Of a DNA stretch of 64,000 nt, positions 38,402 to 48,230 are shown in pieces. The stretch spans positions 430,662 through 494,661 of the forward strand of contig NZ_FCOI02000003.1 in the NCBI RefSeq assembly GCF_001544795.2, given 5' to 3'. The DNA is from Caballeronia temeraria (GTDB lineage Bacteria; Pseudomonadota; Gammaproteobacteria; Burkholderiales; Burkholderiaceae). The position numbers and the translations under genes are program-made. The notes beneath the pieces are model-generated. The model searched no databases. It was not told the DNA's origin and saw only the letters and a program-made list of their open reading frames with translations. How positions within the stretch are numbered: position 1 is the stretch's first letter; each line of letters begins with the position of its first letter.

Positions 38402-39349
38402 ATGCGCAAGCACAATAAGCTTTTCGCCAGCGTCGCAATCGCTCTCGGATTCACCCTGTCGCTATCCGCGCACGCCGCCGACAAGCAATTGAAGTCCATC
38501 GGCATTACCGTCGGCTCGCTCGGCAATCCGTACTTCGTCACGATCGCGAAGGGCGCGGAAGCCAAGGCCAAGGCGATCAATCCGAACGCCAAGGTGACGG
38601 CGGTATCGTCGGATTACGACATGAACAAGCAGTTCACGCAGATCGACAACTTTATCTCGGCGCACGTCGACATGATTCTGCTGAACGCCGTCGATCCGAA
38701 GGCGATCGAGCCGGCGGTGAAGAAGGCGCAGAAGGCGGGCATCGTCGTGGTCGCGGTCGATGTCGCGGCGGCGGGCGCGGACGCGACCGTGCAGACCAAC
38801 AACGTGCAGGCCGGCGAAATCTCCTGCGATTTCCTCGCGAAGAAGCTGAACGGCAAGGGCAACGTGGTGATCGAGAACGGGCCGCAGGTATCGGCGGTGA
38901 TCGACCGCGTGAAAGGCTGCAAGAGCGTGCTCGCGAAGAATCCGGGCATCAAGATTCTTTCCGACGATCAGGACGCGAAAGGCTCGCGCGAAGGCGGCAT
39001 GAACGCGATGCAGGGTTATCTGACGCGTTTCCCGAAGCTCGACGGCGTGTTCGCGATCAACGATCCGCAAGCGATCGGCACCGATCTCGCGGCGAAGCAA
39101 CTGCATCGGAACAACATCGTGATTACGTCGGTGGACGGCGCGCCCGATATCGAGACGGCGCTCAAGTCCGACACGATGGTGCAGGCGTCGGCGAGCCAGG
39201 ACCCGTGGGCGATGGCGCAGCAGGCGGTGAGCGTCGGCTACGACCTGATGAACGGCAAGAAGCCGAGCAGCACGACGATTCTGCTGCCGTCGACGCTCGT
39301 CACGCGCGAGAACGTCGGCAGCTATAAGGGATGGTCGTCGCCGCGTTGA
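38402..39349 (+). CDS. Sugar ABC importer substrate-binding protein
   Basis: 315 residues from ATG 38402, with a signal peptide (cleavage near AHA-AD). Type 1 periplasmic binding fold: SIGITVGSLGNPYFVTIAKG, VDMILLNAVDPKAIEPAVKK and GVFAINDPQAIGTDLAAKQL. The pattern is closest in style to FrcB/RbsB proteins, but the sugar cannot be fixed by eye. Last gene of the ROK-ATPase-permease-binding-protein operon; GGAG lies 6-10 bases upstream. Confidence 0.93.
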   Translation: MRKHNKLFASVAIALGFTLSLSAHAADKQLKSIGITVGSLGNPYFVTIAKGAEAKAKAINPNAKVTAVSSDYDMNKQFTQIDNFISAHVDMILLNAVDPKAIEPAVKKAQKAGIVVVAVDVAAAGADATVQTNNVQAGEISCDFLAKKLNGKGNVVIENGPQVSAVIDRVKGCKSVLAKNPGIKILSDDQDAKGSREGGMNAMQGYLTRFPKLDGVFAINDPQAIGTDLAAKQLHRNNIVITSVDGAPDIETALKSDTMVQASASQDPWAMAQQAVSVGYDLMNGKKPSSTTILLPSTLVTRENVGSYKGWSSPR

Positions 39350-39355
39350 ACGGCG

Positions 39356-40279
39356 TCATCTGATCGGCACCACGCGCAGCGCGCTCGGCTTGTCGGGCGC
39401 GCGCGACCGGTCCACCGCAATGAGGCGTTTGCGCGCGACGTCCACCGCGACGCCGCGCGGCGCTTCGAAACCATCGGCGATGACCGTCGTCCGGCCGCGC
39501 TTCGAAATGCTGCATACGGCGTGCGAGCCGCACTTCGTGAAAAGCGTGCCGTCGGGCGTCGAGGCCATCAGGTCGGGCGCGTCGACGGTCGCGAAGACAT
39601 CGCTCGCGGGCACCGGCGCATTCGCCGCCCGGGCCGCCTGCAAATCCACCTTGTAGATGCGGTTCGCGGATTGATCGCTGATATAGAGCGCGTCGCCGGC
39701 TATCGCGAGTCCGACCGGCTTGCCCAGTCGGGTCACGATATCGCGCTCGATCACCTGCCGCGGCGCCGTGCCGCGCGTAATCAGGCTGACGCCGCCTTCG
39801 GCCGGCGCGCTGCCTTCCTTCACGAACCAGCTCGACAGAAACGTGCCGCCATCGAGCACGAGCAGGCCGAGCCTGCGGCGCGCGGAATTCGTGTCCGATG
39901 CGAGTGCGACCTGGCCGCTCGGCGCGACATCGTAGACCGCGCCCGCCGTGCCGAAGCCGAATTGCTCGACGAGCAGATGGCCGTTCGGCGCGAATGCGAT
40001 CTGGCTCAGGCCGTTGCGCTCGCCCTCGACTGCGGGAATGCGTGCGTAAGACGAGAACGCGGGGGCATCTTCTTCGCCGATATGCGTCGTCATCACGATG
40101 CCGTTGGTTCTGTCGTCGGTGACGAACACGGCGCCGTCCGAATCGCGCACCGCGACGCCGTTGGGCGTGCCCGCCAGCGGCACTTTCTGCGCGGTCTGCG
40201 CAGTCGTGCCCGGCGCGACCGAGCCGCACGCCGCGATGAACAGGGTCGTTGCGAGTGTCGCGATCAGACGCCGAATCAT
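39356..40279 (-). CDS. Beta-propeller lipoprotein (SMP-30/NHL-like)
   Basis: 307 residues. Lipobox IAACGS (C18) after MIRRLIATLATTLF. Repeated blocks such as PNGVAVRDSDGAVFVTDD, GLSQIAFAPNGHLLVEQF, GLAIAGDALYISDQSANRIY and GVAVDVARKRLIAVDRS point to a six-bladed propeller. Possible lactonase, but the metal ligands are not evident. Converges on the sugar operon. Confidence 0.75.
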   Translation of the reverse strand: MIRRLIATLATTLFIAACGSVAPGTTAQTAQKVPLAGTPNGVAVRDSDGAVFVTDDRTNGIVMTTHIGEEDAPAFSSYARIPAVEGERNGLSQIAFAPNGHLLVEQFGFGTAGAVYDVAPSGQVALASDTNSARRRLGLLVLDGGTFLSSWFVKEGSAPAEGGVSLITRGTAPRQVIERDIVTRLGKPVGLAIAGDALYISDQSANRIYKVDLQAARAANAPVPASDVFATVDAPDLMASTPDGTLFTKCGSHAVCSISKRGRTTVIADGFEAPRGVAVDVARKRLIAVDRSRAPDKPSALRVVPIR

Positions 40280-40343
40280 GCGCTTCTCCGTCGAGTGTGC
40301 GTCGATCATACAGCGCAGACACGACATCGCGCACGGCGATCGG

Positions 40344-41582
40344 TCAATCGGGCGAAGCGTCGTATCCGCGTTTGAAGGCGGCCGCCCGCGCAGGCTTTTC
40401 CGATGCCGCGAGCCGTTGCAGCGTCACGAGTCCGAGAAGCGCAAGTCCCAGTCCGAGCGTGAAGTCGGCGTGCACGCCCGCACGGTCGACGATCGTGCCG
40501 CCCACCGCCGAGCCGACCGCGATCGCGACCTGAATGATGCTCACGAACATGGCCGAGCCCGCCTCGGGCAAATCTGCCGTGCCGCGCTGAATCCACACGC
40601 TGAAGCACAGCGGCAGCGCGCCGAACGCGATGCCCCAGAGCAGCATCCCCGCCGTCTCGCCGATGAGCGAATGCTCCAGCAGCAACATGGACGACATCGC
40701 GCCGAGCAGCAGCAGGATCATCATCGCGACGGACTTCTTCAGATGACCGGAAACGGCCATCGACATCAGCGCATTCGAGAAGAAACCGACCAGTCCGAAT
40801 CCGAACAGCAGCAGCGTGATGGTGCTCAGCGAGAAATCCTGTTCGAGCAGCGGCGCGATATACGTGTAGGTCGAAAAATGCGCGCCGAAGACGAGCGCGA
40901 CCATCAGCATGCTCAGACGCGTGTGCGGGCGTGCGAGCAGCTTTTTGAAATCGGCGACACGCAATGCCGATGCCGACGGCAACGACGGCACGAGCAGCGC
41001 TTGGGCTACGAGCGCCACCGCCACGAGTCCCGCGGTGGCGGCGAACGAAAGACGCCACGACGCGAACGACGCGATGAACGTCCCGAGCGGCACACCGACG
41101 ACCGTCGCCAGCGTCACGCCGGTCAGAATCGTCGCCGTGGCTTTCGCCGCATCTTTGGGCTGCACGAGCCGCGGCGCGGCGGCGGTCGCCAGCGTCCAGA
41201 AACCGCCCAGTGCGGCGCCGAGCAAGGCCCGTCCCGCGAGCATGACCGGCAGGTTGTTCGCGAGCGCGCTCACGAGGTTTGCGATCAGGAGCACCGCGGT
41301 GAGCAGCAGGAAAACGTAGCGGCGGTCCGTGCGGCCCGCGCTGACGATGAGCGTCGGCGCGAAGATCGCGGCCATCACGCCGGGCGTCGTGACCATGAGA
41401 CCCGCGACGCCGGGCGACACGCCGAGATCGTGCGCGATCTGCGGCAGCAGCCCGACAGGCAGAAACTCCGCCGTCACGAACGCGAACGCGCTGACGGCCA
41501 CGGCGATGACTGCGAGCCATTGCCGCATCGACGTTGCATGTCCTTCCGATGATGCCGCGATGACAGGGGTATCGTTTTGCAT
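40344..41582 (-). CDS. MFS drug/sugar efflux transporter
   Basis: 412 residues from ATG 41582 (MQNDTPVIAASSEGHATSMR). Twelve helices, with FVTAEFLPVGLLPQIAHDLG in helix 1 and RALLGAALGGFWTLATAAAP typical of the SotB/YdhP efflux branch. The open frame extends much further upstream, but that part is not MFS-like. Likely a proton-driven exporter; substrate unknown. Confidence 0.9.
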   Translation of the reverse strand: MQNDTPVIAASSEGHATSMRQWLAVIAVAVSAFAFVTAEFLPVGLLPQIAHDLGVSPGVAGLMVTTPGVMAAIFAPTLIVSAGRTDRRYVFLLLTAVLLIANLVSALANNLPVMLAGRALLGAALGGFWTLATAAAPRLVQPKDAAKATATILTGVTLATVVGVPLGTFIASFASWRLSFAATAGLVAVALVAQALLVPSLPSASALRVADFKKLLARPHTRLSMLMVALVFGAHFSTYTYIAPLLEQDFSLSTITLLLFGFGLVGFFSNALMSMAVSGHLKKSVAMMILLLLGAMSSMLLLEHSLIGETAGMLLWGIAFGALPLCFSVWIQRGTADLPEAGSAMFVSIIQVAIAVGSAVGGTIVDRAGVHADFTLGLGLALLGLVTLQRLAASEKPARAAAFKRGYDASPD

Positions 41583-41701
41583 GATGGCACTGAGGCTAGA
41601 TTGGAGTTCGCCACTGTAAGCGCGCATCCGCTCCGGAAAAAGCCGTGTGCCTTGAACAGAGATGCCGGCGCGGCCGAACAATGACCGCGCCGTGCCGGGA
41701 A

Positions 41702-42538
41702 TCAGCCCTGCACGAACGCCAGCAGGTCTGCGTTGAGGACGTCGGCGTTCACCGTCAGCATGCCGTGCGAGAAGCCCGGATAGGTCTTCAGCGTGCCGTT
41801 CTTCAGCAGCTTGATGGACTTCAGCGCGGCATCGGCGATCGGCACGATCTGGTCGTCTTCGCCGTGCAGAACGAGCGTGGGCACGGAGATCGACTGCAGG
41901 TCTTCGGTCTGGTCCGTCTCCGAGAACGCCTTGATGCCTTCGTAATGCGCTTTGGCGCTGCCCATCATGCCCTGACGCCACCAGTTCTGGATCACGCCCT
42001 GATGCACGGTCGCGCCCGAGCGGTTGAAGCCATAGAACGGGCCGGCGGGGACATCGACGAAAAATTGCGCGCGGTTATCGGCGAGCGCCTTGCGGAAACC
42101 ATCGAACACGTCGATGGGCAGACCTTCCGGGTTCGCTTCGGTCTTGAGCATCAGCGGCGGCACCGCGCTGACGAGCACCGCCTTCGCGACGCGCCCCGAC
42201 GGCTCGCCGTGCTTGGCCACGTAGCGCGCGACTTCCCCGCCACCCGTCGAATGCCCGATATGGACCGCGTTCCGGAGATCGAGCGCCTCGACGACGGCGA
42301 AGGCATCGGCGGCGTAGTGGTCCATGTCGTGACCATCCGACACTTGCGACGAGCGCCCGTGCCCGCGCCGGTCATGCGCGACGACCCGATAACCCTTCTG
42401 GACGAAAAACAGCATCTGCGCGTCCCAGTCGTCGGCGGAAAGCGGCCAGCCATGATGGAAGACGATGGGTTGCGCGTCCTTCGGTCCCCAATCCTTATAG
42501 AAAATCTCGACGTTATCCTTGGTCGTGACGAACGGCAT
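41702..42538 (-). CDS. Alpha/beta hydrolase (cofactor-free haloperoxidase-like)
   Basis: 278 residues. Oxyanion-hole HHGWPLSADDW, nucleophile S97 in GHSTGGG, acid in LVLHGEDDQIVP and catalytic His in GFSHGML. The GHSTGGGE and FYKDWGP patterns are those of the non-haem chloroperoxidase/arylesterase group. No signal peptide. Probably an esterase with incidental perhydrolysis. Single gene. Confidence 0.9.
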   Translation of the reverse strand: MPFVTTKDNVEIFYKDWGPKDAQPIVFHHGWPLSADDWDAQMLFFVQKGYRVVAHDRRGHGRSSQVSDGHDMDHYAADAFAVVEALDLRNAVHIGHSTGGGEVARYVAKHGEPSGRVAKAVLVSAVPPLMLKTEANPEGLPIDVFDGFRKALADNRAQFFVDVPAGPFYGFNRSGATVHQGVIQNWWRQGMMGSAKAHYEGIKAFSETDQTEDLQSISVPTLVLHGEDDQIVPIADAALKSIKLLKNGTLKTYPGFSHGMLTVNADVLNADLLAFVQG

Positions 42539-42810
42539 GACTATCCTCTCGCGTTAAGGGTATGGAGCAGGACGCCAGGTTGGGCGCGCGGCCCAGCACT
42601 GGCTTCGACGTTTGCGGTGGAACAGAGGGAACGGCAGGCGCTCGAACGCATCAGGCTCGGTTCGAGCGCCGGGCGACGGCGGCGCGCCGCCCGACTAGAA
42701 CATTACACGGTTGCGGGAATTGCTGCCGGGATAGGGTCGACGCAGCGAATTCCTCCGATGAAACGTCGCGGGCGGTTTCTTGCTCGAAACCGCGCCGATC
42801 CGCGTCGTCA

Positions 42811-43671
42811 TCAAGGCTTGGCGAAACGAAGCGTCATGCGATCCGATTCGCCGATCGCGGCAAAGCGGGCGCGGTCCACGTCGCCGCCACGATAAGTCGG
42901 CGGCAATGACCATACGCCGTGCGGATAGTCCTTCGTATCCTTCGGATTCGCGTTGATTTCGCTGCGCGCGACCAGCACGAAGCCCGCCGCCTGCGCATGC
43001 TCGATGACGTACGACTCGGTCACATAACCCGAGTCGATCATTTGCTGGACCGTCGTTCCCGGCCGCGCGCGGTGTTCCTCGACACCGAGTTCGCCGCCAT
43101 GTCTGAGCGCGCCGTAGAACGCGCGCAGGTTCGCGTCGAGCTGTCCGTCCTTGATCCAGTTGTGGATGTTTCGAAACGTGAAGACGCGGTCGAATGTCTG
43201 ATTGGCGTCGACGCCGTAGAACCGGCCCGCGTGCAATGTACCGACGACGACCTTCCCGTAGATCGCGGGCGCATCGGCGAGCTTGCGCCGGTACGCGGCA
43301 TCGACGTCGCTGTCTTCGGCGGCCAGATCGGCGGATGTGCTCAGATACTGCGCTTCGCTCAACTGCCCCGAAGCGCGCAGGTACGGCGCGAGGATGTCCG
43401 TGTACCAACCGCCGCCGGGCGCTATCTCCAGCACGGCCTGCGTCGAATCGAGGCCGAAAAATTCGAGCGTTTCCTTTGGATGGCGATACACATCGCGCGC
43501 ACGCGCCTTGTCGCTGCGCTGCGATCCGCCGATGGCCGCGTCCAGCGACACAGCCCCCGCCGATGCCTCGCGCGGCTGCATCGAAGGTGACGTGCACGCT
43601 GTCATCGTCAGCGCGAGGAACGTGGCGGCGATCGCAATTCGGCCTGCCCGGACAACGAGACTATCGTTCAT
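42811..43671 (-). CDS. Exported SAM-methyltransferase-like lipoprotein (COG4798 type)
   Basis: 286 residues. Signal sequence with a lipobox (ALTMTAC, about C26). A methyltransferase fold follows, with motif I as VLEIAPGGGWYTDILAPYL and later FDRVFTFRNIHNWIKDGQ and YVIEHAQAAGFVLVARSEI. This matches the exported predicted methyltransferases that often start with a leader. SAM is not expected in the periplasm, so the true activity is unclear. Confidence 0.8.
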   Translation of the reverse strand: MNDSLVVRAGRIAIAATFLALTMTACTSPSMQPREASAGAVSLDAAIGGSQRSDKARARDVYRHPKETLEFFGLDSTQAVLEIAPGGGWYTDILAPYLRASGQLSEAQYLSTSADLAAEDSDVDAAYRRKLADAPAIYGKVVVGTLHAGRFYGVDANQTFDRVFTFRNIHNWIKDGQLDANLRAFYGALRHGGELGVEEHRARPGTTVQQMIDSGYVTESYVIEHAQAAGFVLVARSEINANPKDTKDYPHGVWSLPPTYRGGDVDRARFAAIGESDRMTLRFAKP

Positions 43672-43754
43672 GAGGTCGATTCAGGGAGCGGAAGATGCGG
43701 GCAACGATAACCCGTTTCGCTGTCCTTCGCTGCGTGCGCCTCGGTCACGAACGT

Positions 43755-45521
43755 TCAGTAACCGATATGCCTTTCGATGTTGCGAAAGCGGCCCATCGAC
43801 CGGAAACGATGAAACCATGCGTTCGTGCGTAGCTCGCACATGCGCGGCGAGCGCTCCGCGAGCGCCACTTCGAGCCAATGGAACATCTCGTCGGGTCTGC
43901 CGAGCCGCGCGTAAATTTCGGCAAGCAGGAATGGCGACGTGTAATGGCTACGCCGTCGCGCCAGGAGATCCTGCAAGTACCATTCGAGCACTTTTTCATA
44001 CCCTCCCGAATTCCAGATCGTCCGGACCCTTTCGGCACGCGCGAATTCGTTGCATCGCGTGAGCGCGTCGACGGTTGCGTCGATGGCTTCCTCGTAATGG
44101 CCCTGAACCTCGAAAGCCGTCGCAAGCAACTGGTAGATCAGCGGCGAGCGCGGCCCATGTCCGGACGTCAGATACTCGCGAATGACGTCATCGTATCGAC
44201 CCGATTGCACCAGCCCGAAGACACGCGATCCTTCGAAGCCCAGAGGATCGACCTTTTCCGCAAGTTCGAACTGCGCGCGCCCTTCGGCTTCCCTTCCCTG
44301 CACGAGCAACAGCCTTGCGTAAAGGCGGCTGGTCTCCGCGTGGCTCGGATTCAGCCGCAAGGCCGCGAGAAACTCGTCTTCGGCGCGGCGCCAGTCCCAG
44401 TCGTAGAAGTAATGCACGCCCGCCAGCGCCTGATGCGCCTCGGGAAGAGCGGGATCGAGCTCCAGTGCCCGCATCGCAGCGACGCGCGCCTTGGGAAAGC
44501 CCTGCGAAGGCGCGTAGAAGCCGTGCGTCGCCGTGGAACCGAAGATGTTCGACAGGCCCACGTAACCCAGCGCGTAGCCCGGGTCCAGTTCCAGCGCGGT
44601 GTCGAAGTAGCTGTGCGCACGCACGAAGTCTTCGTCGTTCAGCGAATGGTGAGCCGCGAAGCCGGCATCGAAATGCACGCGGCGCGTCCAATAGAAGCGG
44701 CCGCGCAGATAGGCGTCGTGCGCGGCCGGATCGACGGGCAGGCGGCGCGACAATCGATGTTGCTGCTGTTCGGCCAGCGCCGGCGACACCTCCAGCGCGA
44801 GCGCGGCGCCGACTTCCTTCTGAATGTCCAGCGCGCCTTTAGCCATCGGTTCGTGCGCGCAACTCAGCAACTGCACCTGATCGAACGAGCGAATCAATTG
44901 CGCCAGAATGCGCACTCTTCCGCCCTCGCGCAGCAGCGATCCTTCCATCACGTAATCGACATCGAGCTCATGCGCGATTTGCGAGATGCTCTTGCCGGCT
45001 CGCTGATAACGCGCCGCCGTGGTTCTCGCGATGACCAGGATTCGCTTCGGATCGAGCATGCCGACATTGGCCGACGTTTCATCGGCGAGCGCCGCGCAGA
45101 AGCTGTCGAGACTGCGGTCGTCGCTATTGTTTTCGAAGGGCAGCACTAGCACGCGGATCGGCGCGGGAGGACGTGCGTCGACCGGCGCCGCTTCCGTCAC
45201 CGTGCGAATGCCTTCGAGCCGATACCCCTTGCCTTTGACCGTCACGAGGTAGCGCGGATGATCCGGATCTTCGCCCAGCGCGATGCGGATCTTACGGACC
45301 GCCGTGTTGATGCTCGTGTCGGTTTCGCGGAACGCACTCGCGCCCCACAGCCCGCGCGCGATATCCGCGCGCGTCACGAGCTGGCCGCTGCTCGATGCCA
45401 TCAGGATCAGCAGTTCCATCGGCAGGCGTTCGAGCTTGATCCGTTCGCCGCCGCGACGAAGTTCGTAGCGTCGCGCGTCCAGTTCGATGTCGGCAGCAGC
45501 CGCAATCGTCGATATGTTCAT
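43755..45521 (-). CDS. Winged-helix (OmpR/CadC-type) regulator with TolB-like and TPR domains
   Basis: 588 residues. Residues 1-100 form a trans_reg_C winged helix (LERLPMELLILMASSSGQLV, DTSINTAVRKIRIALGEDP then YLVTVKGKGYRLEG). Residues 115-240 resemble the FlgO/TolB-like segment found in such proteins (IRVLVLPFENNSDDRSLDSF, YVMEGSLLREGGRVRILAQL). Residues 255-580 are TPR-like helices. No membrane segment, so it is a soluble one-component regulator. Its ATG overlaps the MHS carrier stop by 4 bp; it may control that carrier. Confidence 0.85.
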   Translation of the reverse strand: MNISTIAAAADIELDARRYELRRGGERIKLERLPMELLILMASSSGQLVTRADIARGLWGASAFRETDTSINTAVRKIRIALGEDPDHPRYLVTVKGKGYRLEGIRTVTEAAPVDARPPAPIRVLVLPFENNSDDRSLDSFCAALADETSANVGMLDPKRILVIARTTAARYQRAGKSISQIAHELDVDYVMEGSLLREGGRVRILAQLIRSFDQVQLLSCAHEPMAKGALDIQKEVGAALALEVSPALAEQQQHRLSRRLPVDPAAHDAYLRGRFYWTRRVHFDAGFAAHHSLNDEDFVRAHSYFDTALELDPGYALGYVGLSNIFGSTATHGFYAPSQGFPKARVAAMRALELDPALPEAHQALAGVHYFYDWDWRRAEDEFLAALRLNPSHAETSRLYARLLLVQGREAEGRAQFELAEKVDPLGFEGSRVFGLVQSGRYDDVIREYLTSGHGPRSPLIYQLLATAFEVQGHYEEAIDATVDALTRCNEFARAERVRTIWNSGGYEKVLEWYLQDLLARRRSHYTSPFLLAEIYARLGRPDEMFHWLEVALAERSPRMCELRTNAWFHRFRSMGRFRNIERHIGY

Positions 45522-46801
45522 GAACGTTCGCTCAATGGCGAAGGCAGGTTTTCGTCGATCGTGCTGGCGGATCGCCGTCGATGTGTCATGCCGAACGACG
45601 CTGCGAACGCAAGCACCGCGCACGCTTCGGTGACGAGCGCCGGCGATGCGCGCAAACCGTGTTCGAGGACGTGTGCCGCGAGCGGCGTCAGCCCGAGCGC
45701 GACGACGAGCCCGAGATTCATCGCGGTGGCGACGCAACTGAAGCGGACATCGAGCGGAAACGCTTCTGCGATCGCGCAGGCGAACGTGCCGTTGGCGAGC
45801 GAGGCAACGACGCCCGCCATCACATAGAGCGCGGCGAGGCTGACGGCATGTCGCGTGACCGCGAAGAAGAACCAGGGCGTGAACAACGCGGACAAGGCTG
45901 CTCCTGCCCTGAAGACATAGCGGCGCGGCACCCGGTCGCCGATATGCGACGTCACGAGAATGCACAGCGCAACGACAAGGAAATATTGCATTTGCGCATG
46001 CGTGATCTGCTCATGGTCGTAATGAACCGCTTGCAGATAACCCGGCAGATAGGCGATGAACACTCCGCTCGACGCGCCCACCAGAAGGCACACCCCGACG
46101 CCCGATAAAAGCTGCACGCCATGACAGCGGAACAGCCCGGTGAGCGATACGTGCTGCCGCGCGCCGATCATCCGTGCGTATTCGTCGGATTCCGCAAGCC
46201 GCCTGCGTATCGCGAAACTTAGGAAACCTACTGCACCGCCAATGAGAAAGCCGAGCCGCCAGCCGTACTCGTCCAGTTGAAGCGCGGTCAGCGATCGCTG
46301 CAAGGCGAGATTCACGCTCGTCGATAAAAACAGCGCGAGATTCACCGCGGCAAAAACGACGCCGCACAGAAATCCCGGTCTCGTGCGCGCCGTTTCGACT
46401 GCATAGACGACGGCGCCGGGAAGTTCGCCTCCCAGGCAAAGTCCCTGAATCAGCCGCAGAAGAACGAGCAGCACGGATGCGGCGATTCCCCAGTCGCGGT
46501 AAGACGGCAGCACGCCGATGAGAAACGTGACGCCCGCCGCGATCATCGCGGAGGAGAGAAAGGCGATCCGGCGGCCATAGATATCGCCGATGCGGCCGAA
46601 CACGAATCCGCCGATGGGCCTCGACAGATAACCGATCGCAAGCACCGCGAACGACAGCATGTCGCCGGACGCGCCGGTCCCGGAGGGAAAGAACGCGGCT
46701 CCTATGCTTCGGGCGAAGAAACCGTAGATGACGAAATCGAAGACTTCGAGTGCGCCGCCCGCGCTCGCGACCAGAATCGTCCATCGCTGGCGAGCCGTCA
46801 T
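45518..46801 (-). CDS. MFS transporter, metabolite:H+ symporter (MHS) type
   Basis: 427 residues with twelve helices. ASAGGALEVFDFVIYGFFAR, YLSRPIGGFVFGRIGDIYGR and LIQGLCLGGELPGAVVYAVE are the MHS signatures (ShiA, ProP and citrate carriers). Likely imports a carboxylate or betaine-type solute. It is upstream of, and translationally coupled to, the winged-helix/TPR regulator. Confidence 0.9.
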   Translation of the reverse strand: MTARQRWTILVASAGGALEVFDFVIYGFFARSIGAAFFPSGTGASGDMLSFAVLAIGYLSRPIGGFVFGRIGDIYGRRIAFLSSAMIAAGVTFLIGVLPSYRDWGIAASVLLVLLRLIQGLCLGGELPGAVVYAVETARTRPGFLCGVVFAAVNLALFLSTSVNLALQRSLTALQLDEYGWRLGFLIGGAVGFLSFAIRRRLAESDEYARMIGARQHVSLTGLFRCHGVQLLSGVGVCLLVGASSGVFIAYLPGYLQAVHYDHEQITHAQMQYFLVVALCILVTSHIGDRVPRRYVFRAGAALSALFTPWFFFAVTRHAVSLAALYVMAGVVASLANGTFACAIAEAFPLDVRFSCVATAMNLGLVVALGLTPLAAHVLEHGLRASPALVTEACAVLAFAASFGMTHRRRSASTIDENLPSPLSERS

Positions 46802-47157
46802 GACGTGGCCTCCTGAACGATGCAGCCGATAAAGCCATCGATGTATTTGACTGCTCCACTAACGACGCGTACTCAACGTACGGCTTAAAGACTAGGGCAG
46901 TTTTACACGCGTCGCTAACCGAACCTTCACGATTTCTTCAGGACGTCTCCATTGCTCGCCGGCCGCCGACGTTGCAACATACCAGCGCTTCGACACCGGG
47001 CGCGCGCGCTTCGTTCGTTCGGGCACCGGAGCGCTCACGACCACTCGTTCTCCTGATATCTCGTCCCCACATTTCGAGTCGATGGCCCGATCTATCGCGG
47101 CAACGGTTTCAATGCGCGGCGATGTTGCGCGCCCGATTCGCCTGCAAGGAGATTAAC
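46802..47157. other. Intergenic region between divergent genes
   Basis: About 355 bp between the MHS carrier and a secreted protein gene. Open frames here are poor. It should carry two divergent promoters; none could be read with confidence. Confidence 0.4.
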
Positions 47158-47736
47158 GTGAACTTCAACCATTCAGGCATTGCATCGGCAACTGCCGTTG
47201 CGCTTTTTGCGTTCAGCGGCGCCGCGTACGCCGGCGGCGGCGGCGGCCATTGCTCGAACGAAACGCTCAGAGGACCGTTCGGGTTCATCGGCCACGGGGA
47301 GATTCTCGGTCTGATAGGCAGCGACGGAAAGCTGCATCCGTATGCGGCCCCGTCGATCCTCGATGATGTCGCGCTCGTGACATTCGACGGCGTCGGCCAT
47401 TTCTCGCGAACCGATTTCGGGATGATCGGCGGCCTTCCGAAAGGCGGGCAGGTGACCTTCAACCCGAGCCAGATGGGCGCCTATACGGTGAACGCCGACT
47501 GCACAGGCACCATGAAGATCATCTACACCGCGGGCGGCGCCGTGCCGGCGGGCGTCGAGACCGACTTGAACATCGTCGTCGCCGCGGACGGGACGCTGAT
47601 CGAATCCGTCGTGTACCGGGCTGTCACCGTGGGCGGATCGAGCGCGGACGGCAAGGCGACGTGTCCGCCGGACTGCGAACAAGGCGTGCAGGAAAGTTTC
47701 GAGGGAAAAAAGGTGATGGTATTCGGCTTCCGTTGA
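47158..47736 (+). CDS. Secreted beta-rich protein of unknown function
   Basis: 192 residues from GTG 47158, chosen because AAGGAG is 5-10 bases upstream and a clean signal peptide starts there (SATAVALFAFSGAAYAGG). The mature part has four cysteines and a repeating pattern ALVTFDGVGHFSRTDFG and GAYTVNADCTGTMKI, suggesting a lipocalin-like or beta-barrel fold. Likely periplasmic or extracellular. Function unknown. Confidence 0.7.
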   Translation: MNFNHSGIASATAVALFAFSGAAYAGGGGGHCSNETLRGPFGFIGHGEILGLIGSDGKLHPYAAPSILDDVALVTFDGVGHFSRTDFGMIGGLPKGGQVTFNPSQMGAYTVNADCTGTMKIIYTAGGAVPAGVETDLNIVVAADGTLIESVVYRAVTVGGSSADGKATCPPDCEQGVQESFEGKKVMVFGFR

Positions 47737-47824
47737 CGCACGTTTCACGAGGCAGTCGCGACTCGGCATGACGCTTGCGTACTCTTCCCCTCCGGAATCG
47801 TGTCGTTCGACTGAGGAGCGGACT

Positions 47825-48193
47825 ATGGAAAGCGGAAGCGTCGGTTACACCTACCTCGGCATCCCCGAACGGCTGGCCGGCGTGCTATGGCTGACCGTTC
47901 ACGATATGCAATCGAGCCTGTCGGGGCGGGAAGGCTGCACCTGGGCGCAATTGACCAGTGCCTCGCTCAGCCGATGCGTGCTGCACTTCGCGTGCTTGCA
48001 CCGGGAACGCGGTTTGAAAGACCCCAAACCCGAATTGACGTGCTCCGAAGTATTTCACCTGTTCTCCGAACAGTTGATGGCGGATACGACCGCTGCGGAA
48101 TGGAGCGTCCCGGATCATCTCGTGCCTGTCGTCGCGGGCGCGCTGGCGGCTTGCGGCGAACTCGTCGTCGATCGCATGAACCGGACGTGTTGA
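47825..48193 (+). CDS. Hypothetical protein
   Basis: 122 residues from ATG 47825 (MESGSVGYTYLGIPERLAGV) with GAGGAG upstream. Helical, cysteine-containing (five Cys), no signal peptide. Not recognised. It converges with acnB across a terminator. Confidence 0.55.
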   Translation: MESGSVGYTYLGIPERLAGVLWLTVHDMQSSLSGREGCTWAQLTSASLSRCVLHFACLHRERGLKDPKPELTCSEVFHLFSEQLMADTTAAEWSVPDHLVPVVAGALAACGELVVDRMNRTC

Positions 48194-48230
48194 GACGTAC
48201 TGGCGATTCCGGTGCCGCGCAGTCCTCGCC

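Noticed and set aside
41583..41981. Upstream extension of the MFS efflux gene
   Set aside because: The extra 133 residues are not MFS-like and reach into the next gene's 3' region.
46972..47157. Upstream extension of the secreted protein gene to ATG 46972
   Set aside because: The GTG at 47158 has a good ribosome site and starts a clean signal peptide; the extension would bury it.
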